The position numbers and the translations under genes are program-made. A model generated the notes under the pieces. That model saw only the letters and a program-made list of their open reading frames with translations. It had not been told where the DNA came from and did not search any database. This document shows positions 1-7,211 of a stretch of DNA of 9,999 bases, piece by piece (the stretch's first letter is position 1; every line of letters starts with the position of its first letter). This DNA is from Acidobacteriota bacterium (GTDB lineage Bacteria > Acidobacteriota > Vicinamibacteria > Vicinamibacterales > UBA8438): assembly GCA_012963185.1 (NCBI GenBank), contig DTWD01000305.1, positions 1 through 9,999 on the forward strand. Reading direction: 5' to 3'.

Positions 1-870
1 CCGAACGTCGCGGCGTATTCGTTTTAGAAATTTTGCTGCAGGTTGATTGTTTGAGAATTCAGCCGCATCAGAAAACAGACGACGCAAGTCGCGATCGTAG
101 AAATCTGGCCGGTCAATGCCGTAGTGCGCCCGTTTTGTTTCATAGTGTTGACGTAGTGTTTTCTTGATGCTGGACAACGGTTCAACGGTTCGCGTGGTGG
201 TTTCTACTGGTTGCCGTCTTCTGATGTCATGCATTAGGTCATGCATATAGTCCAGCTTCTTTAACGCTGGCCAATCAGCGTACCGTTTTTGCCAGTCCGC
301 CTTGGGATCGAGCCACACAGCAAATGTTTCAGCGAAGTCTTCGTCTGGATGACTTTGGGCGTACCACGAGTCCAGGTGGAGGACGAAGCTCTTGCTATAC
401 GGTCGAGGCGTGTAGTACTCCGGGTAATTGTCTGAGGATTTGCCAAAGAGTTTTTGTCGACGGTGTCTTCGTTGGAGCCGAAAGGCATTATCGATAGCGT
501 GTCCGACTTCATGCCGAAGAATTTGAAGACACCACGTTTTGGTGCTTCCTTCAACTTCAAGCATCTGATTCATTTCAAGTTTTGCGAGGCGTGGATGTGC
601 AAGATAGAACGGAATACCGACCCCAGGCACGCCGTCAGGGGTGAACCAATCGTCGGATAGCCAAAAGTGCGGACCAAAGTCAATGCCGCGTCCACTAAGT
701 TCTTTTCTGACTTCACTGATGCGGCGCTCAAGGGGTGTACCGTCGATGCTGACGCCGAGGTCGCACATCCGGACATCCAAGAGTTTGTCGTCCGGCCAAC
801 TTACCCAGACAGGCTTTCTCTTTCGGGGTTTCAGAAGTCCTGATTTTACTTTGATGGTTTCATCGTGCAT
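1..870 (-). CDS. Putative zinc-binding metallopeptidase (HEVGH zincin), 3' end cut by window edge
   Basis: The minus-strand frame is open from ATG at 870 to the window edge, giving 290 codons with no stop, so the C-terminus is missing. An in-frame TAA lies five codons upstream, which fixes this ATG as the first possible start. The diagnostic motif is HEVGH at residues 120-124, a zincin site with two zinc-binding histidines and the catalytic Glu121. A second conserved block near residues 174-187 (HPDEDFAETFAVWL) follows, and Glu181 in it is a plausible third zinc ligand. From memory, this pairing fits the uncharacterised 'putative zinc-binding metallopeptidase' family seen in Acidobacteria and Planctomycetes. 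There is no signal peptide, and the N-terminus is basic (KPRKRKP), so a cytoplasmic protein is likely. The C-terminal third is rich in Arg and Lys. The substrate is unknown. The gene is divergent from ettA, has no clear Shine-Dalgarno, and has a TATAAT box just upstream. The family call is confident and the function is not. Confidence 0.85.
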   Translation of the reverse strand, partial: MHDETIKVKSGLLKPRKRKPVWVSWPDDKLLDVRMCDLGVSIDGTPLERRISEVRKELSGRGIDFGPHFWLSDDWFTPDGVPGVGIPFYLAHPRLAKLEMNQMLEVEGSTKTWCLQILRHEVGHAIDNAFRLQRRHRRQKLFGKSSDNYPEYYTPRPYSKSFVLHLDSWYAQSHPDEDFAETFAVWLDPKADWQKRYADWPALKKLDYMHDLMHDIRRRQPVETTTRTVEPLSSIKKTLRQHYETKRAHYGIDRPDFYDRDLRRLFSDAAEFSNNQPAAKFLKRIRRDVR

Positions 871-881
871 CGAACTAGCTA

Positions 882-887
882 ATTATA
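882..887 (-). promoter_or_regulatory. Candidate -10 box (TATAAT) for the metallopeptidase gene
   Basis: A perfect TATAAT on the minus strand ends 11 nt before the ATG at 870. Transcription would then start around position 875 and leave only about five nucleotides of leader. This fits the lack of any Shine-Dalgarno and suggests a nearly leaderless mRNA. No good -35 hexamer sits 16-18 bp upstream; TTTGGC and TTTTGG are poor matches. The call rests on the -10 alone. Confidence 0.4.
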
Positions 888-889
888 GA

Positions 890-920
890 GACGAAGAGAC
901 AGCGCCAAAATTTTTTCGTC
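890..920. repeat. Short inverted repeat in the divergent intergenic region
   Basis: GACGAA (890-895) pairs with TTCGTC (915-920) across a 19-nt spacer, between the divergent metallopeptidase and ettA genes. The stem is only 6 bp and could be chance. Its position makes it a possible operator or leader hairpin. The rest of the 103-bp gap (871-973) is AT-rich, and I see no convincing ettA promoter in it. Confidence 0.2.
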
Positions 921-973
921 TAGTCCTTTGATTTTCGATTTCGAGTCTCGTGCTGCGATACCATGGTGAGTCT

Positions 974-2650
974 ATGGGACCACAGTATGTCTACACGATG
1001 AAGGGGCTCGGGAAACGCTACGCTCCAGACTACACCGTACTCAAGGATATTTGGCTGTCGTTTCTTCCTGGCGCGAAGATTGGCATCCTTGGTTTAAATG
1101 GATCAGGTAAAAGCACGGTGTTGCGAATCATGGCCGGAGAAATCACAGAGTTTGAAGGGGAAGCATTTCCTGCGGATGGTCTGTCGATTGGCTACCTTGC
1201 CCAGGAGCCGGCACTCGACCCAGAGAAGGATGTTGCTGGAAACGTCAACGAAGGCGTGGCGTCAGTGCGTTCACTGCTCAAGCGATATGACGAAGTACTC
1301 TTATCGCTTTCGTCCGGGTTGGTATCACCGGAGATGGACGAGGCCCTTGAAGAACAGGGTGAGTTACAAAACAAAATTGATGCAGCTGGGGCATGGGATC
1401 TTGATTCACGCATCGAGATGGCTATGGATGCACTCCGACTACCACCCGGTTCGGCGGATGTAACGAAGTTATCTGGTGGTGAGCGTCGACGGGTTGCACT
1501 CTGTCGGTTATTGCTGCAGTCGCCAGATCTGCTGTTACTTGATGAGCCGACGAATCATCTTGATGCGGAGACCGTTGCTTGGTTAGAGCGGTTTCTGGCG
1601 GACTACAAGGGTACAGTTGTAGCGGTCACCCACGATCGGTATTTTCTTGACAATGTTGCAGGATGGATTCTTGAGCTTGATCGTGGTGCTGGTATTCCAT
1701 GGGAGGGAAATTACTCGTCGTGGCTGGACCAGAAACAAAAACGACTTAATGTTGAGGAGAAGCACGCGGCAAAACGACAGCGGACTTTGCAACGTGAACT
1801 TGAATGGATTGGTATGTCTCCTCGTGCGCGTCAGGCCAAAGGCAAGGCTCGATTGAACGCGTATGAGCAATTACTCGCAGAAGACGTTGCCGAAAAGATG
1901 GAATCGGTGGAGATTTACGTCCCACCTGGCCCTCGTCTCGGCGACGTGGTAGTCGAGGCCACGGACGTTATTAAAGGCTATGGTGATCGTGCTTTGATTG
2001 GTGGATTGACGTTTACACTTCCGCCTGCGGGCATTGTCGGCGTTGTCGGGCCAAATGGTTCTGGAAAAACTACGTTATTGAAATTAATTACAGGATCTGA
2101 AGAGCCTGATGCAGGAACTATCAGGCTTGGTGAAACCGTGAAACTCGGCTACGTGGACCAAGATCGGGAACTCGACCCCCACATGTCAGTGTGGGAGGCA
2201 ATTTCTGGCGGCCAGGATGATGTTAGTTTGGCTCAGCGCACGGTGTCTTCTCGTGCTTACGTGTCTTGGTTTAATTTCAAAGGTCGAGACCAACAGCGGA
2301 AGGTTGGAGAACTGTCAGGTGGAGAGCGGAATCGTGTTCATCTGGCGCGACTCCTAAAAGACGGCGCGAACTTACTTTTGCTCGACGAGCCAACGAATGA
2401 TTTGGATGTTGACACACTGCGGGCACTTGAAGAGGCGTTGGTAGAGTTCGCAGGCTGCGCTGTTGTCGTGAGCCATGACCGCTGGTTCCTAGACCGGATT
2501 GCGACGCATATCATCGCATTCGAGGGCAATAGTCACGTGGAATGTTTTTCCGGTAACTACGCTGATTACGAGATTGATCGGAGGCGAAGGTTGGGTGGTG
2601 AGGCCGACACGCCTCATCGAATTAAGTTTCGTAAGTTGACACGCGCATAA
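974..2650 (+). CDS. ettA: Energy-dependent translational throttle protein EttA (ABC-F ATPase)
   Basis: This ABC-F protein binds the ribosomal E site and couples the cell's ATP/ADP state to the first steps of elongation; it has no membrane part. From ATG at 974 it is 558 residues, against about 555 in E. coli EttA, and it aligns throughout. Domain 1 has Walker A GLNGSGKST (40-48), signature LSGGE (166-170) and Walker B LLLLDE (186-191), with catalytic Glu191. The arm insertion lies near 95-140. The tRNA-interaction linker (about 242-322) holds GIPWEGNYSSW and ends in VPPGPRLGD. Domain 2 has Walker A GPNGSGKTT (359-367), signature LSGGE (447-451) and LLLLDEPTNDLD (467-478). The frame also opens at a GTG at 950. 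ATG 974 is preferred because MGPQYVYTMK matches the EttA N-terminus and GGTGAG sits 3 nt before it, an unusually tight spacing. The gene stands alone and converges with the minus-strand genes downstream. Confidence 0.97.
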   Translation: MGPQYVYTMKGLGKRYAPDYTVLKDIWLSFLPGAKIGILGLNGSGKSTVLRIMAGEITEFEGEAFPADGLSIGYLAQEPALDPEKDVAGNVNEGVASVRSLLKRYDEVLLSLSSGLVSPEMDEALEEQGELQNKIDAAGAWDLDSRIEMAMDALRLPPGSADVTKLSGGERRRVALCRLLLQSPDLLLLDEPTNHLDAETVAWLERFLADYKGTVVAVTHDRYFLDNVAGWILELDRGAGIPWEGNYSSWLDQKQKRLNVEEKHAAKRQRTLQRELEWIGMSPRARQAKGKARLNAYEQLLAEDVAEKMESVEIYVPPGPRLGDVVVEATDVIKGYGDRALIGGLTFTLPPAGIVGVVGPNGSGKTTLLKLITGSEEPDAGTIRLGETVKLGYVDQDRELDPHMSVWEAISGGQDDVSLAQRTVSSRAYVSWFNFKGRDQQRKVGELSGGERNRVHLARLLKDGANLLLLDEPTNDLDVDTLRALEEALVEFAGCAVVVSHDRWFLDRIATHIIAFEGNSHVECFSGNYADYEIDRRRRLGGEADTPHRIKFRKLTRA

Positions 2651-2682
2651 GCCGAATCGACAGGCTAATGACAGAGCCCTTG

Positions 2683-2781
2683 TTACTGGCGCTTTGTGTT
2701 CTTTCGTCGGCGCATGATCATCGGGCCAAAGATGATCAAAACAAGTGCTACAACGATTAAAATTTCTGCAAGACCGAGCAT
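2683..2781 (-). CDS. Candidate TatA-like single-span microprotein, 32 aa
   Basis: ATG at 2781 to TAA at 2683-2685 encodes 32 residues: MLGLAEI, a hydrophobic run, IIFGP, then the basic tail MIMRRRKNTKRQ. The N-terminal 20 residues look like the TatA/TatE membrane helix. A polar Glu6 sits near the start and FGP ends the helix, with 12 positions from Glu to Phe, as in many TatA proteins. The amphipathic helix that normally follows FG(P) in TatA is absent and is replaced by five Arg/Lys in nine residues. Neither shifted frame restores it. The predicted topology is one helix with a cytoplasmic basic tail. It lies 78 nt beyond the serine hydrolase stop on the same strand and may be the last gene of that operon. 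There is no Shine-Dalgarno, which counts against it, but several neighbours also lack one. It could be a TatA-derived microprotein, an unrelated small membrane protein, or a chance ORF. Confidence 0.5.
   Translation of the reverse strand: MLGLAEILIVVALVLIIFGPMIMRRRKNTKRQ
2715..2738. repeat. Perfect 8-bp inverted repeat inside the microprotein ORF
   Basis: TGATCATC (2715-2722) and GATGATCA (2731-2738) are perfect complements around an 8-nt loop. On the minus strand the arms fall in the codons for the LIIFGPMIM stretch. It is AT-rich and no T-run follows on either strand, so it is a poor terminator. It may be a by-product of ATC/ATG codons. Confidence 0.35.
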
Positions 2782-2859
2782 GGTTTAGTTATCGCTTGGT
2801 GACAGAGTACTCCACACTGACGAAAGTATTTTTGGTAATGCGATCTCGTGGCGCAGTGG

Positions 2860-4173
2860 CTAATCGATGATGGCTTGATGAACAAGTGTTCGTAGTTTGC
2901 CGAAGTCGTCGATGTTACGAGCTGGAAGAAGTTGTGTTAGGTATACAACGACCATGTCTTCTTCCGGATCAGCCCAGTAGGTTGAGTGGTAAGCTCCACC
3001 CCACCCGAACTCACCGGTCGACGCAGGAAGGCCAAAGGCTGCTGGGTTTTGCATAACAGAGAAACCCAAACCGAAGCCTTGACCAGGTCTGAAATCAAGG
3101 TCGTGAGTGTAACTCCTCACCATAGAATTAACCGTCGTCCGACTTAGCACGCGGTTACCGTCAAGTTCTCCGGCATTAAGCATCATCTGAAGAAATGTCG
3201 CATAGTCCGCTGCCGTTGAGAGCAGGCCGGCACCACCGGAAAAACTCGTTCTGGGACCATCGACGTACTGACCTTGTCCGATAGTGCCAAAAATACCGCC
3301 GTCGTCCATATATCCCGGAGCCGGTGCTCGTTCGATCCCTCCCGTTGCAGTCGACGAGTAGACGGTGACCAACCGGTCTTTCTTTTCCTCCGGCAAATAG
3401 AAATGAGTGTCGCTCATACCGAGAGGCTCGAGAATCTCGTCCCGAAGAAAAGCATCGAATGGACGTCCACTGACTACCTCGATGAGAGCCCCTAGAATGT
3501 CTGTGTTAAAACCGTAGACCCAACTGTCGCCAGGATGTGCAGTCGCTGGCAATGAACCCATACGACGAATCGTTTCTCGAATCGGTTCGTCACGGTTTGC
3601 AAAATACCAGCCAATCGCGTCCGCGTCTCGCCACTCTTCGACCGCGAGGCCATTGCCGTAACTAATACCGGATGTATGAGTGAGAAGGTCCCGGATCGTA
3701 ATGGCTCTCCTCGCCGCGACGACGTCGTACCCGCCACGACCGTTGTCAACTGCCACGGTACCATTCGCAAACTCAGGCATATATTTGGCGAGTGGATCCG
3801 AAATCAGCAATTGGCCCCGCTCCTGCAAGATCATGATGCAAGTACTGGTTAGCGCCTTAGTTTGTGATGCGATACGAAAAATTGAATCAGTGGCCATTGG
3901 AGAGTTTGACTCCCGGTCCCGCATACCAAATGCTTCCAGGTAGGCAATTTCTCCTTGTCTGGCGACGATGGCGACTGCACCGGCAATCCGTTCATCTGAC
4001 ACGTAGTCTTCCAGTGTATTGGTGAGTCTCCTCAGTCGTTCCGAAGACATCCCCACAGATTCTGGTGATACTTGTATTAGTGTCTGAGCGGAAAGTGACG
4101 TCGCATTCCAACCAGAAGCAACGAATGCGATAAGAAAGCAAACGATCCAGTTGTTCGATTTGTTCAAGGTCAT
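2860..4173 (-). CDS. Exported serine hydrolase, class C beta-lactamase / family VIII esterase fold
   Basis: The 437-residue protein belongs to the COG1680 beta-lactamase-like family, which includes family VIII esterases and D-aminopeptidase-type enzymes. Residues 1-29 form a signal peptide: basic start, hydrophobic core IVCFLIAFVA, likely cut at SLSA-Q. The mature enzyme is probably periplasmic. The nucleophile motif S103-Q-T-K106 is intact. LLTHTSG (163-169) is typical of the family. Tyr220 in VYGFNTDILG matches the second catalytic motif. The third box is GWGGA (390-394) rather than the KTG of true beta-lactamases, a pattern known from EstB-type esterases. An ester, lactone or peptide substrate is therefore likelier than a beta-lactam. 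The start is supported by AGAAGG 8 nt upstream, which overlaps the stop codon of the permease gene. The 13-nt gap puts it at the end of the TRAP operon. The true substrate is unknown. Confidence 0.92.
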   Translation of the reverse strand: MTLNKSNNWIVCFLIAFVASGWNATSLSAQTLIQVSPESVGMSSERLRRLTNTLEDYVSDERIAGAVAIVARQGEIAYLEAFGMRDRESNSPMATDSIFRIASQTKALTSTCIMILQERGQLLISDPLAKYMPEFANGTVAVDNGRGGYDVVAARRAITIRDLLTHTSGISYGNGLAVEEWRDADAIGWYFANRDEPIRETIRRMGSLPATAHPGDSWVYGFNTDILGALIEVVSGRPFDAFLRDEILEPLGMSDTHFYLPEEKKDRLVTVYSSTATGGIERAPAPGYMDDGGIFGTIGQGQYVDGPRTSFSGGAGLLSTAADYATFLQMMLNAGELDGNRVLSRTTVNSMVRSYTHDLDFRPGQGFGLGFSVMQNPAAFGLPASTGEFGWGGAYHSTYWADPEEDMVVVYLTQLLPARNIDDFGKLRTLVHQAIID

Positions 4174-4181
4174 TACAGGAA

Positions 4182-4187
4182 CCTTCT
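4182..4187 (-). promoter_or_regulatory. Shine-Dalgarno of the serine hydrolase gene
   Basis: AGAAGG on the minus strand lies 8 nt before the ATG at 4173 and overlaps the TGA stop (4187-4189) of the permease gene. Ribosomes ending on the permease would arrive at this site, so translational coupling is likely. It confirms the start chosen for the hydrolase. Confidence 0.65.
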
Positions 4188-6130
4188 CATTGTTTACGAA
4201 CTAAATGTAACGCGATTGCTACGGTAAATAGTATTAATCCCACGAGATCTGTTGTAGTCGTAGCGTAAAATAGCAGTAGTCCCCCAGAGACAGCAAGGAT
4301 ACGCTCAAGAGTTGTTGTCGGACGTAAAAGCCAGCCACCAAGCCCCATAGCGAGCGCACTAACCCCAATAACCGCTGTGCCGACGGTCCGTACGATGTCG
4401 ATAATCGGTGCCCGGAGGAGCACGCCAGCTCCTTCAGGACTCAACGTAAATGCAAATGGAACAAGAAATGCCGGTAGTGTGTACTTCCACGTCAGCATCA
4501 TCGTTCGGAACGGGTTTCCGCCTGTAATGGCAGCAGCAGCGAATGGTGATAGTGCCGTTGGTGGACTTACCTCTGACAAGACGGCGTAATAGAAGATAAA
4601 CATGTGTGCTGCGAAGTCAGCTACACCGACGAGTGTCAAGGCTGGCGCGATCATGACTGCGGCGATGATGTACGAAGCTGTTACTGGTACGGCTAATCCG
4701 AGCATCAAGACAGCGATGGCTGCAAAGATAACGGTTAAGAAGACGCTGCCGCCAGCTAGGGCGACAATGATTCCGGCAATTTTCAGTCCAAGGCCAGTTA
4801 AAGTGACGACCCCAACAATGATGCCTGCGGTTGCGGTGGTTGCCGCGACTGACAAGACCCCTCGTCCTCCCGCTTCCAATGCAGCGATTAGACGTTTCGG
4901 CTTTAACGCATGCTCCGATCTAATGAAACTTAGTGCGATCGCAAGGAGTGTCGAGTAAAAAACTGCCCGGAAAGGCGTCATGCCAGTGACCAGGAGAATG
5001 ACGATCGTAATAAGGGGTAGGAACTGATACCCCGATTGTCGAGTCAGCGTGCCCACGGAAGGCAGGTCGATGTCGACCCCTCTTGTCCCAAGGCGACGTG
5101 CGTCAGCTTCAATCATTAAGACAATCGAGAGGTAGTAGAGCACGGCTGGGACAATCGCCATGATGATCACCTGTAAATAAGTGATCTGGAGAAATTCAGC
5201 GATCAGGAATGCTGCAGCTCCCATCGTCGGTGGCGCCAGGATGGCTCCGATACCGCTTGCGGAGAGGATGCCGCCACCAACCTCTGGAGTAAAGCCAGCC
5301 CGGCGAAGTAGTGGCCAGGCGACGGCTCCAAGGGTCACGGTGGTAGCAACGCCGCTACCAGACACGGTGCCAAGCAAGAAACCTGACAACGTAACGGTTC
5401 GCCCTGGTCCTGCGCCACTGCGCGATCGTCCAAATGCTGACATTGTCCAATTAATAAAGAATTGTCCAGCACCTGAATGCGTCAAGATTGATCCAAAGAT
5501 GGTGAAGAGTACGATGAAGGTTGCGGCAACGTTGAGCGGAACGCCGAAGATTCCTTCAAGTGTCATATACAAAGTACCAATCAGACGATCGATGTCATAT
5601 CCACGATGCGCGAATAGTTCGAGTCCGATCAGTTCGAGTGATGGTCCGTAGTACCCGTACAGCAGGAAACTGATAGCCGTGACGGGCAGGATCGGCCCGA
5701 CGGTTCGGCGTGTTGCCTCGAGCACGAGTATGGTGGTGAGCGCACCAAGCAAAAGATCGATAGCTAATGGTGTTGCAGCGCGGTAGACGAATTGGTCAAA
5801 GTCGACGATTGGCCAAATAAGTGCCACCAGCGTCGAAGCAACGAGAACCCAATCGAGCCACATCACGCGACTACGCCACCGTGAGTGTGCCGGAAAGATT
5901 AGGAAGGTCAGAACGAGCGTGAGCAACAGAAAACTAACGCGGTAGATCTGAGGTTGGATGATACCGATGACCCAATAAAGGGCATAGAGTGACAGACCGA
6001 CTGCTAAGGTTGTGGTCAAAATCGCAACCCTGCCGCTAAGGGCACGGCTGGGACCCTCAGCCTCGGGGTCTTCGTGCGCGGTGAGCGGTCTCGTTGGTGT
6101 GGTCAGGGTCGATCCTCGGTTGTCGAGCAC
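4187..6130 (-). CDS. TRAP transporter permease, fused small and large subunits (TAXI type)
   Basis: This 647-residue inner-membrane protein is the permease of a TAXI-type TRAP transporter, a sodium-gradient-driven importer that works with the binding protein encoded just upstream. Residues 1-35 are hydrophilic and cytoplasmic. Residues about 36-140 hold four hydrophobic segments matching a DctQ-like small unit. The rest is a DctM-like large unit of many helices. Conserved loops are visible: GTVSGSGVATTVTLGAVAWP (254-273), then GGGILSASGIGAILAPPTMG (285-304), and later SEVSPPTALSPFAAA. Single-polypeptide permeases are normal for TAXI systems. The gene starts at GTG (6130), 5 nt after the stop of the binding-protein gene and with no separate Shine-Dalgarno, so it probably depends on translational coupling. 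No other early in-frame ATG exists; the first Met after the start is residue 90. The family call is firm, but the substrate cannot be inferred. Confidence 0.95.
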   Translation of the reverse strand: MLDNRGSTLTTPTRPLTAHEDPEAEGPSRALSGRVAILTTTLAVGLSLYALYWVIGIIQPQIYRVSFLLLTLVLTFLIFPAHSRWRSRVMWLDWVLVASTLVALIWPIVDFDQFVYRAATPLAIDLLLGALTTILVLEATRRTVGPILPVTAISFLLYGYYGPSLELIGLELFAHRGYDIDRLIGTLYMTLEGIFGVPLNVAATFIVLFTIFGSILTHSGAGQFFINWTMSAFGRSRSGAGPGRTVTLSGFLLGTVSGSGVATTVTLGAVAWPLLRRAGFTPEVGGGILSASGIGAILAPPTMGAAAFLIAEFLQITYLQVIIMAIVPAVLYYLSIVLMIEADARRLGTRGVDIDLPSVGTLTRQSGYQFLPLITIVILLVTGMTPFRAVFYSTLLAIALSFIRSEHALKPKRLIAALEAGGRGVLSVAATTATAGIIVGVVTLTGLGLKIAGIIVALAGGSVFLTVIFAAIAVLMLGLAVPVTASYIIAAVMIAPALTLVGVADFAAHMFIFYYAVLSEVSPPTALSPFAAAAITGGNPFRTMMLTWKYTLPAFLVPFAFTLSPEGAGVLLRAPIIDIVRTVGTAVIGVSALAMGLGGWLLRPTTTLERILAVSGGLLLFYATTTTDLVGLILFTVAIALHLVRKQ

Positions 6131-6135
6131 CTATT

Positions 6136-7185
6136 CTACGGTGCCGAGCCAGACCAAGCATCACGGTCACGGTAGTACTGAATGGCGCCGTCGTGAAACG
6201 GAATGGGCGAGCCAACGGTTGCATTTTCAAGGTTTAAAATTTCGGCCATTGGATGCACCGCCGCGAGTTCACCATTATTTTCAAATAACACGCGTGTAAT
6301 GTCATACGCGAGAGCATCGTCCAGGTCCGGGTGAACGACTAAGATATTTGAGACCGCGACAACGGTAACGGCGCTTTCCATTCCAGGGTAAATTGATTGT
6401 GGAATCGGCGCGTTGTGATAGACCAGCGAGCCGAATTGGTTCTGTAAATCAGAAAGAGTTTCGCCATTCGGTATTACCTTAATGGTCCGCCTTGGCGTCG
6501 AAGCGAGGTCGAGAATGGCCCCGGTCGGGATCCCACCACTAAAGAAAAAGGCATCAATTTTGCCATCCTTGACCGCGTCAACGGACTCAGCAGCACTGAG
6601 GCTTTGTTTCGTGATGTCGGTATCAGGATTTACACCGGCGGCTTGAAGAATCCGGAATGCACTTACTTCGGTTCCACTACCAGGTGCACCGGTGGACACG
6701 ACACGTCCATTTAGGTCTGCCACGGTATTGATGCCGCTATCAGTAGTTGAGATGATGTGGTTGTAGTTGTCGTACAGGACCGCAACGGCTCTCATCGGGA
6801 CGTTACCGAAGGTGGCGAAAGTCCCACGTTGATTTGCGGCATCATCAATGGAATCGGCAAGGCCAAATGCAAGATCAACAGACCGATTTGCGAGGAACTT
6901 TAGGTTGTCAACTGTACCAGCCGTGACTTCAGCCGTTGCTTCCACGCCATCAAGGCGATCACTGATGACTTTTGCAATGCCGCCGCCATAGGGGTAATAA
7001 ACGCCGCCTGTACCGCCTGTCGCGATGGATAGTCTGACAGTCAGTCCGCCGGTTTCTTGCGGGTTGCAGCCAGCCACAAACAGTAGTGCGATGACGACCA
7101 TCAGTGCCGGCACTGACGCTCGATTACGTAGAAAGTATGGGGGTGTATCTACCTGTTCCATGGCATTGTCTCGGAATCTTCGCAT
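6136..7185 (-). CDS. TAXI family TRAP transporter substrate-binding lipoprotein
   Basis: The product captures the substrate outside the inner membrane and delivers it to the permease encoded next. A hydrophobic segment ends in the lipobox VAGC, with Cys40 as the lipidation site, so it is probably a membrane-anchored lipoprotein. The TAXI signature follows: ATGGTGGVYYPYGGGIAKVI (55-74), then TAGTVDNLKFLANRSVDLAF (88-107). Later blocks DLNGRVVSTGAPGSGTE and KDGKIDAFFFSGG also fit. Characterised TAXI proteins bind glutamate or 2-oxoglutarate, so a small carboxylate is plausible but unproven. Two starts are possible. ATG 7185 gives 349 residues and an eight-residue longer leader. ATG 7161 (Met9) gives a more usual signal length, with a weak GAG 8 nt upstream. 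The gene follows the aldolase stop by 26 or 50 nt. Confidence 0.94.
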   Translation of the reverse strand: MRRFRDNAMEQVDTPPYFLRNRASVPALMVVIALLFVAGCNPQETGGLTVRLSIATGGTGGVYYPYGGGIAKVISDRLDGVEATAEVTAGTVDNLKFLANRSVDLAFGLADSIDDAANQRGTFATFGNVPMRAVAVLYDNYNHIISTTDSGINTVADLNGRVVSTGAPGSGTEVSAFRILQAAGVNPDTDITKQSLSAAESVDAVKDGKIDAFFFSGGIPTGAILDLASTPRRTIKVIPNGETLSDLQNQFGSLVYHNAPIPQSIYPGMESAVTVVAVSNILVVHPDLDDALAYDITRVLFENNGELAAVHPMAEILNLENATVGSPIPFHDGAIQYYRDRDAWSGSAP

Positions 7186-7211
7186 CGGCGTGTTACGTTC
7201 GTATAAGCCAG

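Larger units (their letters stand above)
2651..2859. other. Convergent intergenic region between ettA and the serine hydrolase gene
   Basis: These 209 bp separate the ends of two converging transcription units. They hold the 32-codon TatA-like ORF listed separately, an 8-bp inverted repeat at 2715-2738, and an 8-bp palindrome GAGTACTC at 2805-2812 inside a looser imperfect palindrome. I see no GC-rich stem followed by a T-run on either strand, so no intrinsic terminator can be called for ettA or for the operon. Confidence 0.5.

Noticed and set aside
228..252. Tandem GTCATGCAT repeats
   Set aside because: They encode MHDLMHD inside the metallopeptidase, and two copies within coding sequence need no other explanation.
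261..560. 99-codon minus-strand frame
   Set aside because: It is a different frame of the same strand inside the metallopeptidase, whose own frame carries HEVGH and spans the whole region.
950..973. GTG start eight codons upstream for ettA
   Set aside because: The EttA family starts at the position of ATG 974 (M-x-x-Q-Y/F-V-Y-T-M), and no ribosome site precedes the GTG.
2668..2760. 30-residue plus-strand ORF (MTEPLLLALC...) downstream of ettA
   Set aside because: It overlaps the TatA-like ORF on the other strand, and its product has no recognisable pattern beyond a short hydrophobic start.
5181..5651. 156-codon plus-strand open frame
   Set aside because: It lies wholly antisense to the TRAP permease and is a biased Pro/Ala/Ser-rich product with no recognisable motif.
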